NCBI RefSeq assembly: GCF_004345365.1
Contig: NZ_SLVF01000018.1
Span: forward strand, 1 to 64,000
From: Kribbella sp. VKM Ac-2568
Lineage (GTDB): Bacteria > Actinomycetota > Actinomycetes > Propionibacteriales > Kribbellaceae
Direction of reading: 5' to 3'
Length of the DNA: 64,000 nt
Shown: piece after piece, positions 22,771 to 32,101 of the stretch
How the letters are laid out: each line of letters starts with the position of its first letter
How positions within the stretch are numbered: position 1 is the first letter of the stretch
The notes under the pieces: model-generated
The model's database searches: none
What the model was told of the DNA's origin: nothing
Seen by the model: the letters and a program-made list of their open reading frames with translations, nothing else
Program-made: the position numbers and the translations under genes

Positions 22771-23414
22771 GGCCCCTCATGCAACTGGAACCGCCGGTCG
22801 ACATCAGCCGTGACGACGCCGCGAGGGAAGCCGCCAAGGAGTTGTCCAAGCCGGTCTACGGCCAGGCAGGGGACTCCGTGGTGACCCGGGCGATCAACAA
22901 GGTGCTGGACTGGATCGGCGAGCTGCTGGGCGACCTGACCGGCCAGTCCCCCGACGGCCACCTCGGGCTGATCATGCTGGTCGGCCTGCTCGCCCTGGTC
23001 GTGATCGTGGTGCTCTGGCGAGCCGGCGTACTGCGGACCACCCGCGGCACCAAGTCCGCCGCGGTCTTCGACAGCGCCAAATCCCGTACTGCGGCCGAGT
23101 ACCGCGAGCAGGCGGAAGCCGAGGCCTCCAGTGGCGACTATGCGGCCGCTGTGCGGAGCCGCTTCCGCGCCTGCGTCGCCGAGCTCACCGAACGCACCGT
23201 CCTGGACGAACGCGCCGGGCGAACGGCGTACGAGGCGGTGGCGGACGCGGGACGCGTGGTACCGGCTCTGCGGGATCCGTTGCAGCCGGCGGCGCTCGTC
23301 TTCACGGAGGTTGTCTACGGCAACCGTCCCGGTACTGCGGAGCGTTACAACGTCGTGGTGGCTGCCGACCAGGCGGCTCGCCACGTGTCGACCCGGGCGC
23401 TGGTGCAGGGATGA
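22767..23414 (+). CDS. DUF4129-domain membrane protein
   Basis: This 215-residue protein has one membrane segment (about residues 66-88) and a cytoplasmic C-terminal DUF4129 domain (RSRFRACVAELTERTVLDERAGRTAYE...). Such proteins accompany MoxR/DUF58/DUF4350 genes and are related to the C-terminal part of transglutaminase-like membrane proteins. Its GTG start overlaps the previous stop by 4 bp, and its stop overlaps the DUF4350 start by 4 bp. Confidence 0.88.
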   Translation: MRPLMQLEPPVDISRDDAAREAAKELSKPVYGQAGDSVVTRAINKVLDWIGELLGDLTGQSPDGHLGLIMLVGLLALVVIVVLWRAGVLRTTRGTKSAAVFDSAKSRTAAEYREQAEAEASSGDYAAAVRSRFRACVAELTERTVLDERAGRTAYEAVADAGRVVPALRDPLQPAALVFTEVVYGNRPGTAERYNVVVAADQAARHVSTRALVQG

Positions 23415-24559
23415 GCACGACTACTGCCGTCGGGCGGACCGGCGCCGAGAGCTGGCGCGCGCTGCGAACTCCCTTGCTGGTCACGGGTCTCGTCGTCCTC
23501 GGCGCCATCGTCATCCTCATCGCCGGCACCGCCCGGACGTCCGGACCGTTCAGCCCGGACTCCGCCAAGCCGACCGGGGCGATGGCGCTCGCGCGGCTGC
23601 TGGAGGACCACGGCGTCGATGTCACCGGCACGGACTTCCTGGGTGATGCCACCGAGTCAGGAGCCGGCAAGACTCTGCTGGTCGCGCCCACCGGCTCGCT
23701 GAGCAGGAGTGACTGGCAGCGGATCTCGGAAGCCCAGTGGAGCCACGTAGTACTGATCCGACCGAGCCTCCGCGCGCTGGAGACGCTGGCACCCGGCGTA
23801 CTGGACGCCACCGAGACCCTGCCCGAGGACAGCCGCGACCCCGGCTGCGAGCTGCCCGCCGCGGTGAAGGCCGGTACTGCGACCGTCGGCGGCACGTCGT
23901 ACTCCGCACCCGACGCGGCGCACGCCTGTTACGGCGACGGCATCAACAACACGCTCGTCCGGACCGAGGTGGACGGCCGGATAGTCGACGTGGTGGGGAC
24001 CAGCCGCTCCTTCACCAACGCCGAACTCGCCCTGGACGGCAACGCGGCGCTCGCGCTCAACCTGCTCGGCACGCACTCCGAGCTGGTCTGGTACCTGCCG
24101 CAGTACGAGTCGTCCGGCTACGACGACGATGAGAACGACGGCCCACCGCTGGTTCCCCCGGAGGTCCGGTACATCGCCTGGGCGCTGGCCTTCGCCGCCT
24201 TCGTCGTGGCGCTGTGGCGTGGCCGCCGCCTCGGCCCGGTGGTCCCCGAGCCGCTGCCGGTCATCGTGCACGCGGCCGAGACCACGGAAGGCCGTGCGCG
24301 GCTCTACCGTCGCTCCCGCGCTCGGGACCGCGCCGCGGCCGCACTGCGGGAGTCCGCGCTCGGCAAGCTCCACAAGGCCCACGGGATCCCCCGCCGGGCC
24401 GAGCCGGCCGCCGTGGTGTCGACGGTGGCGGCCCGCACCGGCCGGGATCCGGCCATGCTGTACGAACTGCTCTACGGTCAACCACCGGTCGACGACGCAG
24501 CCCTGATGTTCCTGTCCCATGAGCTAGACGTACTGACGCTGGAGGTACGACACCCGTGA
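23411..24559 (+). CDS. DUF4350-domain membrane protein
   Basis: This 382-residue protein has an N-terminal membrane segment (about 21-44), an extracytoplasmic DUF4350 domain (DSAKPTGAMALARLLEDHGVDV, then a GATase-like core), a second membrane segment near 257-275 (VRYIAWALAFAAFVVALWRG) and a cytoplasmic tail. It is coupled by 4-bp overlaps to the DUF4129 and MoxR genes. The set is thought to form a MoxR-dependent membrane complex, but its substrate is not known. Confidence 0.88.
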   Translation: MSTTTAVGRTGAESWRALRTPLLVTGLVVLGAIVILIAGTARTSGPFSPDSAKPTGAMALARLLEDHGVDVTGTDFLGDATESGAGKTLLVAPTGSLSRSDWQRISEAQWSHVVLIRPSLRALETLAPGVLDATETLPEDSRDPGCELPAAVKAGTATVGGTSYSAPDAAHACYGDGINNTLVRTEVDGRIVDVVGTSRSFTNAELALDGNAALALNLLGTHSELVWYLPQYESSGYDDDENDGPPLVPPEVRYIAWALAFAAFVVALWRGRRLGPVVPEPLPVIVHAAETTEGRARLYRRSRARDRAAAALRESALGKLHKAHGIPRRAEPAAVVSTVAARTGRDPAMLYELLYGQPPVDDAALMFLSHELDVLTLEVRHP

Positions 24560-25530
24560 CGACCGCTATCGAGGTCACTCCCGAGCGCGCCCGGCAGGCC
24601 CTGGTCGAGCTGCGGAACGAGATCGGCAAGGCGGTGGTCGGCCAGGAGACCGCTGTCACCGCGCTGGTCCTCGCTCTGCTCTGCCGCGGCCACGTGCTGC
24701 TGGAGGGCGTCCCCGGTACGGCGAAGACGCTGATGGTGCGGGCGCTGTCGATGGCGATGCGGCTGGAGACCAAGCGGGTCCAGTTCACCCCGGACCTGAT
24801 GCCCGGCGACGTCACCGGGTCGCTGGTGTACGACGCGAAGACCAGCGAGTTCGAGTTCCGCCCGGGTCCGGTGTTCACCAACATCCTGCTCGCGGACGAG
24901 ATCAACCGGACGCCCCCGAAGACCCAGGCCGCGCTGCTCGAGGCGATGGAGGAACGCCAGGTCACCGTCGACGGCCAGCCCCGCAAGCTGCCGGTGCCGT
25001 TCGTGGTGGCCGCGACGCAGAACCCGATCGAGTACGAGGGCACCTACCCGCTGCCCGAGGCACAGCTGGACCGGTTCCTGCTCAAGGTGACCTTGGACAT
25101 GCCGCCGCGCGACGCGGAGATCGCCGTACTCACCAGGCATGCGCAGGGGTTCGACCCACGCGACCTGGAGGCGGCCGGCCTGCGCCCGGTGGCCGGCCCG
25201 GAAGACCTGCTGGCCGGACAGGCCGCCGTACGCCGGGTCGCAGTACGGGAAGACGTTCTGGCGTATGTGGTGGACCTGTGCAGGGCGACTCGGCAGTCTC
25301 CGTCGCTGCAGCTCGGGGTGTCGCCGCGTGGCGCGACCGCCTTGCTCGCGGTAGCACGTGCGTGGGCCTGGTTGTCCGGGCGGGACTACGTGATCCCCGA
25401 CGACGTGAAGGCGATGGCACGTCCTTGCCTTCGGCACCGGGTCCAGATCCGCCCGGAGGCCGAGCTGGAAGGCGTCACCGCGGACGCCGTGCTGGAGAGC
25501 GTGCTGGCCACGGTGCCGGTACCGCGCTGA
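24556..25530 (+). CDS. MoxR-family AAA+ ATPase
   Basis: This 324-residue protein has Walker A GVPGTAKT (residues 51-58), Walker B ILLADEINR, sensor 1 (VVAATQNPIEYEGTYPLPEA) and the C-terminal AAA lid (ALLAVARAWAWLSGRDYVIPDD). MoxR ATPases act as chaperones for VWA or DUF58 partners. GTG 24556 overlaps the DUF4350 stop; the stop TGA shares one base with the next ATG (TGATG). Confidence 0.95.
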   Translation: MTTAIEVTPERARQALVELRNEIGKAVVGQETAVTALVLALLCRGHVLLEGVPGTAKTLMVRALSMAMRLETKRVQFTPDLMPGDVTGSLVYDAKTSEFEFRPGPVFTNILLADEINRTPPKTQAALLEAMEERQVTVDGQPRKLPVPFVVAATQNPIEYEGTYPLPEAQLDRFLLKVTLDMPPRDAEIAVLTRHAQGFDPRDLEAAGLRPVAGPEDLLAGQAAVRRVAVREDVLAYVVDLCRATRQSPSLQLGVSPRGATALLAVARAWAWLSGRDYVIPDDVKAMARPCLRHRVQIRPEAELEGVTADAVLESVLATVPVPR

Positions 25531-26822
25531 TGGTCGTCACCGGCCGGGCGGCCCTCCTTGCCGCGCTCGGCGTCGTCTTCGTCGCGATGCTGACGCCGAG
25601 CTGGGGTGGCGTCGGCCTGGTCGTCGCCGCTGTGCTGCTCGTCTGTGTGGTCGACCTGTTGCTGGCGGGCTCGCCGCGACGGTTGCAGCTCAGCCGGGAG
25701 GGCGACACCGCCGTACGGCTTGGTGAACGGGCTGTGGTGACGATGCTAGTGGCCAACCCGAGCCGGAGGGTCAAGGGGTTGCTCCGGGACGCCTGGCCGC
25801 CTTCTGCCGGAGTACAGGACCCGCCGCACAAGATCGACCTGCCCAACGGCGACCGGCGGCGATTCGTGACTCACCTGATCCCCACTCGCCGTGGAGATCG
25901 GCATGCCTATCGGGTCACCATCCGGTCGATCGGACCGCTCGGCTTCGCCGGCCGGCAGGGATCGCACCGGGTGCCGTGGACCGTGCGAGCGCTGCCGCCC
26001 TTCAACAGCCGCAAGCACCTGCCCTCGCGGCTGGCGCGACTCCGCGAGCTCGATGGCCGGACCGCCCTGCTGGTAAGGGGCCAGGGCACCGAGTTCGACT
26101 CGCTGCGGGACTACGTGCCGGGCGACGACGTCCGCAGCATCGACTGGCGAGCCACCGCCCGCCGCGGGAACGTCGTACTGCGGACCTGGCGACCGGAGCG
26201 GGACCGGCAGGTCGCCATCGTGATCGACTCGGGCCGGATGTCCGCGGGCCGGGTCGGCGACGCGCCACGGCTGGACCACGCGATGGATGCCGCCCTCCTG
26301 CTTGCCGCCCTGGCCACTCGTGCCGGAGACCGGGTTTCCTTGCTGGCTTGCGATTCCGAGGTCCGCGCAGACGTCCGGCGACCGGCGCCCGAGGACGTGC
26401 TGCCGTCGTTCGTGAACGCGCTGGCGAACGTGGATGCCGAGCTGGTCCAGACGGACTTCCGGGTCGTGGTGTCCCAGGTGCTCGAACGCCTCGGCCAGCG
26501 GTCGCTCGTAGTACTGCTGACCGGGTTGGACCCTGCAGTGATCGAGGAATCCCTGCTGCCGGTGATCGGCCCGCTCCTACGGCGCCACGTCGTCGTACTG
26601 GCGTCCGTGGCCGACCCGAGACTCGCCGAGATGGAACTGGAGCGCTCGGACCTGATCGAGGTCTACGGCGCCGCCTCAGCCGCCCGTACCCGGCTGGACC
26701 GGGAGCGAGTGACAGCAGTGCTCACGCGAGCCGGCGTGACGGTAGTTGACGAAGCCCCAGACCAGATCGCGCCAGCACTGGCCGACACCTACCTGGCACT
26801 CAAGAAGGCCGGCCGGCTCTAG
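25530..26822 (+). CDS. DUF58-domain protein, MoxR partner
   Basis: This 430-residue protein has two N-terminal membrane segments (about 5-45) and the DUF58 block GTEFDSLRDYVPGDDVRSID followed by a VWA-like fold with a DSGRMS metal-binding-type motif. It is the expected partner of the MoxR ATPase before it. The ATG at 25530 overlaps the moxR stop by one base. In other actinobacteria SpoIIM and RDD genes usually follow; here a 20-kb accessory segment intervenes. Confidence 0.93.
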   Translation: MVVTGRAALLAALGVVFVAMLTPSWGGVGLVVAAVLLVCVVDLLLAGSPRRLQLSREGDTAVRLGERAVVTMLVANPSRRVKGLLRDAWPPSAGVQDPPHKIDLPNGDRRRFVTHLIPTRRGDRHAYRVTIRSIGPLGFAGRQGSHRVPWTVRALPPFNSRKHLPSRLARLRELDGRTALLVRGQGTEFDSLRDYVPGDDVRSIDWRATARRGNVVLRTWRPERDRQVAIVIDSGRMSAGRVGDAPRLDHAMDAALLLAALATRAGDRVSLLACDSEVRADVRRPAPEDVLPSFVNALANVDAELVQTDFRVVVSQVLERLGQRSLVVLLTGLDPAVIEESLLPVIGPLLRRHVVVLASVADPRLAEMELERSDLIEVYGAASAARTRLDRERVTAVLTRAGVTVVDEAPDQIAPALADTYLALKKAGRL

Positions 26823-26834
26823 TGCACCGGCCGG
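26809..26834. terminator. Hairpin between convergent genes
   Basis: CCGGCCGG at 26809-26816 and again at 26827-26834 can pair around a 10-nt loop that contains the DUF58 stop codon. It lies between convergent genes and could end both transcripts. Confidence 0.55.
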
Positions 26835-26844
26835 TCCAGGTGCG

Positions 26845-27666
26845 TCAGGTCATCGTCGGCCGGGCCTGGGCGAAGGTCCAGCGGTGGCCTTCGAGGTCCT
26901 CGGCCTCATACAGGCGATACCCGTGCTGACGGATCTCGGAGACGATCTTGGCGCCGTTCTGCGAACTGCGGGCGAAGTGCGCGTCGAGATCGTCGACGTA
27001 CACCCAGACGGCGTGGTCGACCGGCTTCACACCGGAGACTCGCTCCTTCAGCTCGAAGAGCAGGATCGCCGAAGCGCCGACATGGAGCTCGAGCCAGGTG
27101 GGCCGCTCGCCGTCTGCCGGAATCCGATCCCGCGACTCCAGGCCGAACACCGTGTGCAGCCAACGGGCCGCCGCGGCCGGATCCTCGTAGTACAAGGCGA
27201 TATTCAGTCGGTCGAGCTCCGGGGAGGACACCACGGAGTCTCGCCGGGAAGCCCAGGAAGCGAGCCACGGGATCACGTTCGGCCAGAAGTAGAACGCCTT
27301 CTCGCCGCCCGGCACCAAGGCCTGCTCGACGCTGACCCGGGTTCCACCGTCGATGGAGTCGAAGCGGACCTCTGTCGTGGTGTCGTCCACCGAACTGCGG
27401 TAGGCCAGCCGTGATCCCGGCTCCCAGGCGGTGATCCGGCCCAGCTCGAGCACATCCTCGCCGGACGTTTCGCTCGCCGGCCGGTAGACCTCCAGGATCC
27501 GGCCGCCCACTCCTGGCTCGATCTGCATCCCCACCGCCCGAGCGGCGTCGAAGAAGTTGATCGGTCCCCGCACCCACCACAGGTCGATCTCGTCGGTGAA
27601 GATCCGGAACGCGGTCGCGGGGTCTGCGGCGACCTCGACGGTCGCCGACGCGGACTGCTCGGTCAC
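26845..27666 (-). CDS. SRPBCC (AHSA1) and VOC domain fusion protein
   Basis: This 273-residue protein joins an AHSA1-like SRPBCC ligand-binding domain (residues of about 5-150: VEVAADPATAFRIFTDEIDLWW...) to a glyoxalase/bleomycin-resistance (VOC) domain (about 158-270: LNIALYYEDPAAAARWLHTV..., GYRLYEAEDLEGHRWTFAQ). GTG 27666 overlaps the arsR stop by 4 bp, so the two genes are coupled. The GHRW motif near the C-terminus is a usual VOC end. The function is unknown; ArsR-SRPBCC pairs are common in actinobacteria and often concern small-molecule stress. Confidence 0.9.
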   Translation of the reverse strand: MTEQSASATVEVAADPATAFRIFTDEIDLWWVRGPINFFDAARAVGMQIEPGVGGRILEVYRPASETSGEDVLELGRITAWEPGSRLAYRSSVDDTTTEVRFDSIDGGTRVSVEQALVPGGEKAFYFWPNVIPWLASWASRRDSVVSSPELDRLNIALYYEDPAAAARWLHTVFGLESRDRIPADGERPTWLELHVGASAILLFELKERVSGVKPVDHAVWVYVDDLDAHFARSSQNGAKIVSEIRQHGYRLYEAEDLEGHRWTFAQARPTMT

Positions 27667-27998
27667 GATGACTCCCTCTGCTCGACGTGCTCCTTGAACG
27701 CGCCCAACTGTTCCTGCCAGTGCGCCTGGACCTGGTCGAGCCAGGCCTGGACGGCGACAACGGGCTCCGGGCGCAAGCGGAAGATCCGAACCCTGGCGTC
27801 GTCCGGCACTCGCTCGTCGGTGATCAGGCCGGCGCCCAACAGGATCCGCAGGTGGCGACTCATGGCCGGCGACGACGAACCCGTCGCCTCGGCGAGGTGG
27901 CCGGCCCGGCGCGGCCCCTCGCCCAGCAACTGCACCACCTGCCGACGAGTCGGATCCGCCAGCACCTCGAAGAACCGGTCGACCTGGTCGTTCACCAT
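27663..27998 (-). CDS. ArsR-family transcriptional regulator
   Basis: This 111-residue winged-helix protein has the ArsR core VLADPTRRQVVQLLGEGPRRAGHLAEAT and the recognition helix region SSSPAMSRHLRILLGAGLI. No metal-binding Cys pair (ELCVCDL type) is present, so it is probably not a metal sensor. It is coupled to the SRPBCC-VOC gene and lies 6 bp downstream of an inverted repeat that is its likely operator. Confidence 0.93.
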   Translation of the reverse strand: MVNDQVDRFFEVLADPTRRQVVQLLGEGPRRAGHLAEATGSSSPAMSRHLRILLGAGLITDERVPDDARVRIFRLRPEPVVAVQAWLDQVQAHWQEQLGAFKEHVEQRESS

Positions 27999-28004
27999 GT
28001 CCGC

Positions 28005-28030
28005 AATAGTTGCACCATTCGTTAACTATT
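28005..28030. promoter_or_regulatory. Inverted repeat, candidate ArsR operator
   Basis: AATAGTT (28005-28011) and AACTATT (28024-28030) flank a 12-bp centre directly upstream of the arsR start at 27998. The region is AT-rich against its surroundings, as expected for a promoter-operator overlap. Confidence 0.6.
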
Positions 28031-28048
28031 ATCAAGCCCTCGAACGCT

Positions 28049-30262
28049 CTAGCGGACCACCAAGGTCGCCGTGGCCTGGTGGCCGAGCGATGTGTTGGTA
28101 CCGGTCACCTTGAGGGTGAAGGTGCCGCGGGCCGTGGCCGAGGTCGTCTTGACCTTCAGCGTCGCCCATCCTGGAGCGACGACGGGATTGCCGGTCCAGG
28201 TCGCCGACGAGTTGACCGGCAGGCCCGTGATCTTCAGCGAGACCGAGCCGTTGAAGCCACCGATCGACGACACCGCGACTGTGTACGTCGCAGTTTGCGT
28301 CCGCGTGACGCTGATCGAGGCCGGGCTGATCGTGACCGCGAAGTCGCGCGGATTCACGACCAGAGTCACAGTGACCGCATGACCGAGCGCTCCGCTGCTC
28401 GCGGTCACGGTGACCGGATAGCTGCCGCTCGCGGCCGCAGCCTGCGTTGTGATGCTGAGCTGCGCCGTCCCCTCACCATGAACGACCGCAGGACTGAAGG
28501 TCGCAGTGCCTACGGCCGTTGGCAGGCCGCCGGCCGTCAAGGTGACGTCACCGGTGAACCCGTTGAGAGCAGACACGCCGATGGTGTACGTCGCCACGGC
28601 ACCGGCGGAGACGGTCCGGCTGGACGGCGTGGCCGCCACGGTGTAGTCCGGCGGTGGCACAACGGTGAGTGAGGCCAGGACCGAGCGAGTGGTGGTGCCG
28701 CTGGTTCCGGTGATGGTCAGCGCACTGGAACCTGTCGTGGCCGGGGCCACCACAGTCAGGCTGGAGGTTCCGCTGCCGCCGGTGACGACCGGCGGATCGA
28801 AGGTCGCGGTTCCACCGGCCGGCAGCCCGGTCAGCGAGAGCCCGACATCATCCGAGAATCCGCCGCTCCCACTGACTGTCACCGTGTACTGCGCGCTGCC
28901 GCCGGGCTGCGTGGTCGCAGACGAAGGTGCAACTGCCACGGCGAAGTCCGGTGTGCTCCGCAGCCAGTTGTACGACGCCAGTACGTCGAGTCGTCCGGAA
29001 CCGTAACTGTTGTCGGCGCCGGCGGGTCCGAGGTCGACCGCACCCTGCTGCAGGGCAGAGACCTGCCGGTCGGCGGTCAACCCGGGCATTGTCTGCAGCA
29101 GCAGGGCAAGCGCTCCCGCGACGTGGGGTGCGGCCAACGAGGTTCCCGACGCGTCGAGGTAGCCGCCGTACAGGTCCGTAGTGCGGATATCGGTGCCAGG
29201 GGCCACCAGTTGCGGGTAGCCCGCCTGACCGCAGGCGGACGGTCCACGGCTGCTGAACGGGGCGATCGTGTCGGTGTCGTCGACCGAGCCGACCGCGAGC
29301 GCCTCCGGGTTGTTGGCGGGACTGGCCGACGTACCGGCGGTCGGACCATAGTTGCCCGCGGCAAAGACCGGCACGATGCCGGCCGCCCGGAGGTTGCGCA
29401 GATCGGGCTGGAAGTCGAGGCTGCAGCTTCCCGCCGCCATGGTCCAGGAGTTGTTCACCACGTTCGGGGCGTCGGCGGTGGCCGGGTTGCCGTCGGGATC
29501 CAGCAGCCACTGGTAGCCGAGATGGATCCCCGTCGAGGTCGCCTGGCCGCGGTCGTTGAAGATCTTGACCGCGATCCACCGGGCGTCCGGCGCGACGCCG
29601 ACCGACGTGCCGCCGCCGTCACCGCCGACCATCACGCCCATCGTCTGGGTTCCGTGACCGAACACGTCGGTCGGCGTTGACGGGTGCTGCCCGTTCGGGT
29701 CGTACCAACTGTTCGCACCACCACGCCAGCGAACGGCCAACTCCGGATGGCTGAGATCGACACCGGTGTCCATCGAGGCGACCACCATCCCCTGGCCGCG
29801 GTAGCCCAGGTCCCACAGCGCCGGCGCGTTCACCTGGGCGACGTTCGGCTCGGCGGCCGAGGCGGTGGTGACCGCCGGCGCCTGGATCGTCGAGTCCGGA
29901 CGGACCGCACCGACCTCCGGCCGGCGGGCGAGTTCCGCCGCCACGCTCGCGCGGACCCGGGCCCCGATCGCGTTGGTGATCCACAGCGGTACGACGGAGG
30001 TCACCCGCCCCTGACCCCGGCGTACGGCGAGCAGGTCCCGCGCGCCACGCTGAGTCCTGGTCGCGTGGTCCCGCAACGTCTTCTCCAGCGACCGGAGTCG
30101 CTCGCGGCGATCCGGCGAGACCACCGGGCCAGGCACGACCTGGGACTTCATCACCACGATGACGTCGACGAAGGGGTCGGGCTGGGGAGCGGCCCAAGCG
30201 GTTCCCGAGAGGCCGAGAGCGGTGACCATCGCGATCACCAGCGGCCGGCAGCGCACCATCAT
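28049..30262 (-). CDS. Secreted subtilisin-like protease with three Ig-like repeats
   Basis: This 737-residue S8 peptidase has a signal peptide (cleavage likely after AWA, about residue 25), a propeptide-like region, and a catalytic domain with Asp 165 (SMDTGVDLSHPEL), His 203 (GHGTQTMG), the oxyanion Asn 304 (AAGNYG) and Ser 375 (GTSLAAPHVAG). The C-terminal part from about residue 445 is three repeats of about 95 residues, each starting xDFAV/DYTV and ending in a TLVV-type strand, probably Ig-like surface-binding modules. ATG 30262 follows AGGAGG by 6 nt and overlaps the copCD stop by 4 bp; an upstream GTG in frame is less likely. Coupling to copCD ties it to the copper locus, possibly as a maturation or processing protease. 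Confidence 0.9.
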   Translation of the reverse strand: MMVRCRPLVIAMVTALGLSGTAWAAPQPDPFVDVIVVMKSQVVPGPVVSPDRRERLRSLEKTLRDHATRTQRGARDLLAVRRGQGRVTSVVPLWITNAIGARVRASVAAELARRPEVGAVRPDSTIQAPAVTTASAAEPNVAQVNAPALWDLGYRGQGMVVASMDTGVDLSHPELAVRWRGGANSWYDPNGQHPSTPTDVFGHGTQTMGVMVGGDGGGTSVGVAPDARWIAVKIFNDRGQATSTGIHLGYQWLLDPDGNPATADAPNVVNNSWTMAAGSCSLDFQPDLRNLRAAGIVPVFAAGNYGPTAGTSASPANNPEALAVGSVDDTDTIAPFSSRGPSACGQAGYPQLVAPGTDIRTTDLYGGYLDASGTSLAAPHVAGALALLLQTMPGLTADRQVSALQQGAVDLGPAGADNSYGSGRLDVLASYNWLRSTPDFAVAVAPSSATTQPGGSAQYTVTVSGSGGFSDDVGLSLTGLPAGGTATFDPPVVTGGSGTSSLTVVAPATTGSSALTITGTSGTTTRSVLASLTVVPPPDYTVAATPSSRTVSAGAVATYTIGVSALNGFTGDVTLTAGGLPTAVGTATFSPAVVHGEGTAQLSITTQAAAASGSYPVTVTASSGALGHAVTVTLVVNPRDFAVTISPASISVTRTQTATYTVAVSSIGGFNGSVSLKITGLPVNSSATWTGNPVVAPGWATLKVKTTSATARGTFTLKVTGTNTSLGHQATATLVVR

Positions 30263-32022
30263 CCTGAACCTCCTCTGGACCTGCGAAGGAACCACCAGGT
30301 GAAGGCCACCAGCGCCCCTTCGAGCAACAACAGAGCTGCGACATCGACATACGGCGCCAGGGGGCGGCCCGACGCGACTGGCGACTCAACCGGCGCCACC
30401 TGCCAGTCGAGTGGTACTGCGTACTCGTGGCCGGCACGGTGCACGACTGCGACCAGTCGCAGAGCTCCGGCAGCCTCGGCCTGATAGGTGGCGAAGTAAC
30501 GAGTGCCGGTCAGCCGCTCGAGGGCCACGGTCCGACCACTCGGTGCCACGCCGAACAGCAGATCGACCTGGTCGATCGGCGCCGGTGAAGGTCGCCGACT
30601 GCTCTCCGCGATGACCGTGAACCAGTTCGCTCCCGGCTGGTTCGGCGTCGCCGAGACCGTCACCACGAGGTCGGCGACGGATCCACTGCGGGTCAGGGCG
30701 GTCCGGTCGGCCGGCCCGTCGGCGCTGGAGAAGCCGGGCGAAGCATCGGAGACGCTTGCCGCGGCGCCGAGCGGCGGTGGCTGGTTGACGAGCGCGGCGA
30801 CGGCGACCAGCAGCACCAGACCTACACCGGTCTCCACCGCGATCGTGCGAGCCGGCCGCGGCCGCTGCCGCAGCCGTCGGGCGTTGATCAGTCCGAGGAC
30901 ACCCATCGCCGCCAGCAGGCCGGTCTTGAGCAACAGCAGACGTCCGTACGACGAGGCGACCAGGCTGCTCGTGGTGGCGACCTGGAGGCCGGCACTGTAG
31001 AGACCCGTCACCAGCAGGAGCAGAACGCTGCCCCCGGCCAGAACCGAGAACGGTCCGCGACAGCTCCTGACGAGCAAGGCGAGGTCTGATCGGGATCGGC
31101 CTCGTGGCCAGAGAACAACCAGCAGTGCGGGCACTGCGCCGAGCCAGAGCAACCCTGTGAAGGCATGAACCGCGCCGGCGACCAGGGCCGCAAAGCGCCC
31201 CGACGGCAGAGCCGCTGCATGACTGCCGAGAGCTTCGACCCACATAAGCAGGCCGAGCAGCGCGACGACGGCGAAAGCGAGCTGCCACCGCCGGCGACCC
31301 TGCCGGCCCAGCAGCACCACCAGGACGCACAGCAACGCCAGCGCGACCGTATGAACGATCCAGAGCCGTCCCCAGTCCCCACCGAGTACGTCGGTGAACT
31401 CGGACGCTCTGACCAGCAGATCCGCGATGCTGATGAGCAATGCCATCAGACCGGCCGCCAACGCGGTGGTCAGGAGCCGTCGGCGAGCAGTTGCGAAGAC
31501 GGAGGCCGGATCCTCCCGTCGGCCGAGGACCAGCAGGTAGACCGCCAGCGGGCCGACCAGACCGGCCAACGAGGCCAAGGCGGCCCACCGTCGTAGCAGT
31601 TCGGTGGACGATCCGCCGGCGGACTGCAGGAAGGCACTGGCCGCGCCGATGGCGAACAGCACCGTTCCGTTCGTCGCGTGGCCGTCCTCGGCCGACACGG
31701 CTTCCCAGACAAGTCCATAAGAACCAGGCGCCAGCCGTGGCAGCACGACTGCGATCACCCGCGGATCACCGGACCCCACGACAAGCCGGGTGCCTGAGAC
31801 GTTGGCACCCCGCTGGTCGATCAAGCGCGCCGTACTCCGGCTCGGCGCCATCTCGTCGCTGAACCAGAGCCTGGCCAGGCCAGGAGACTCGGCGAGCACA
31901 GCTCCGCTGGCCGGATCCGCCCGGACCAGCACGGTGTGCGCCGCGGCCGTGGACGGCGACAGAACGATGATGATGGCAACGGCAACAGCAAGGGCCAGCA
32001 TCACCAAGCAGCGATGCCGCAC
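30259..32022 (-). CDS. CopC-CopD copper-binding/transport fusion
   Basis: This 587-residue protein has a signal segment, then a CopC domain whose mature end begins at AAA-HTVLVRADPASG; the N-terminal His after cleavage is the Cu(II) histidine-brace ligand of CopC proteins, and EDGHATNG later supplies the matching Asp-x-His. About eight membrane helices of the CopD type follow (residues of about 140-395), then an extracytoplasmic YtkA/FixH-like beta domain (about 430-545) and a last membrane helix. The start GTG 32022 is preceded by GGAGGGG. It probably handles copper at or across the membrane. It is the first gene of the leftward unit and is divergent from the surface-protein/cupredoxin operon. 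Confidence 0.9.
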   Translation of the reverse strand: MRHRCLVMLALAVAVAIIIVLSPSTAAAHTVLVRADPASGAVLAESPGLARLWFSDEMAPSRSTARLIDQRGANVSGTRLVVGSGDPRVIAVVLPRLAPGSYGLVWEAVSAEDGHATNGTVLFAIGAASAFLQSAGGSSTELLRRWAALASLAGLVGPLAVYLLVLGRREDPASVFATARRRLLTTALAAGLMALLISIADLLVRASEFTDVLGGDWGRLWIVHTVALALLCVLVVLLGRQGRRRWQLAFAVVALLGLLMWVEALGSHAAALPSGRFAALVAGAVHAFTGLLWLGAVPALLVVLWPRGRSRSDLALLVRSCRGPFSVLAGGSVLLLLVTGLYSAGLQVATTSSLVASSYGRLLLLKTGLLAAMGVLGLINARRLRQRPRPARTIAVETGVGLVLLVAVAALVNQPPPLGAAASVSDASPGFSSADGPADRTALTRSGSVADLVVTVSATPNQPGANWFTVIAESSRRPSPAPIDQVDLLFGVAPSGRTVALERLTGTRYFATYQAEAAGALRLVAVVHRAGHEYAVPLDWQVAPVESPVASGRPLAPYVDVAALLLLEGALVAFTWWFLRRSRGGSG

Positions 32023-32101
32023 GGCTCCCCCCTCCCGCCGGCACCGAAGCAATCACGCCGACAGCCCGACGATAGGAACCACCGTCGTGGTTCGGCCCGT
32101 T

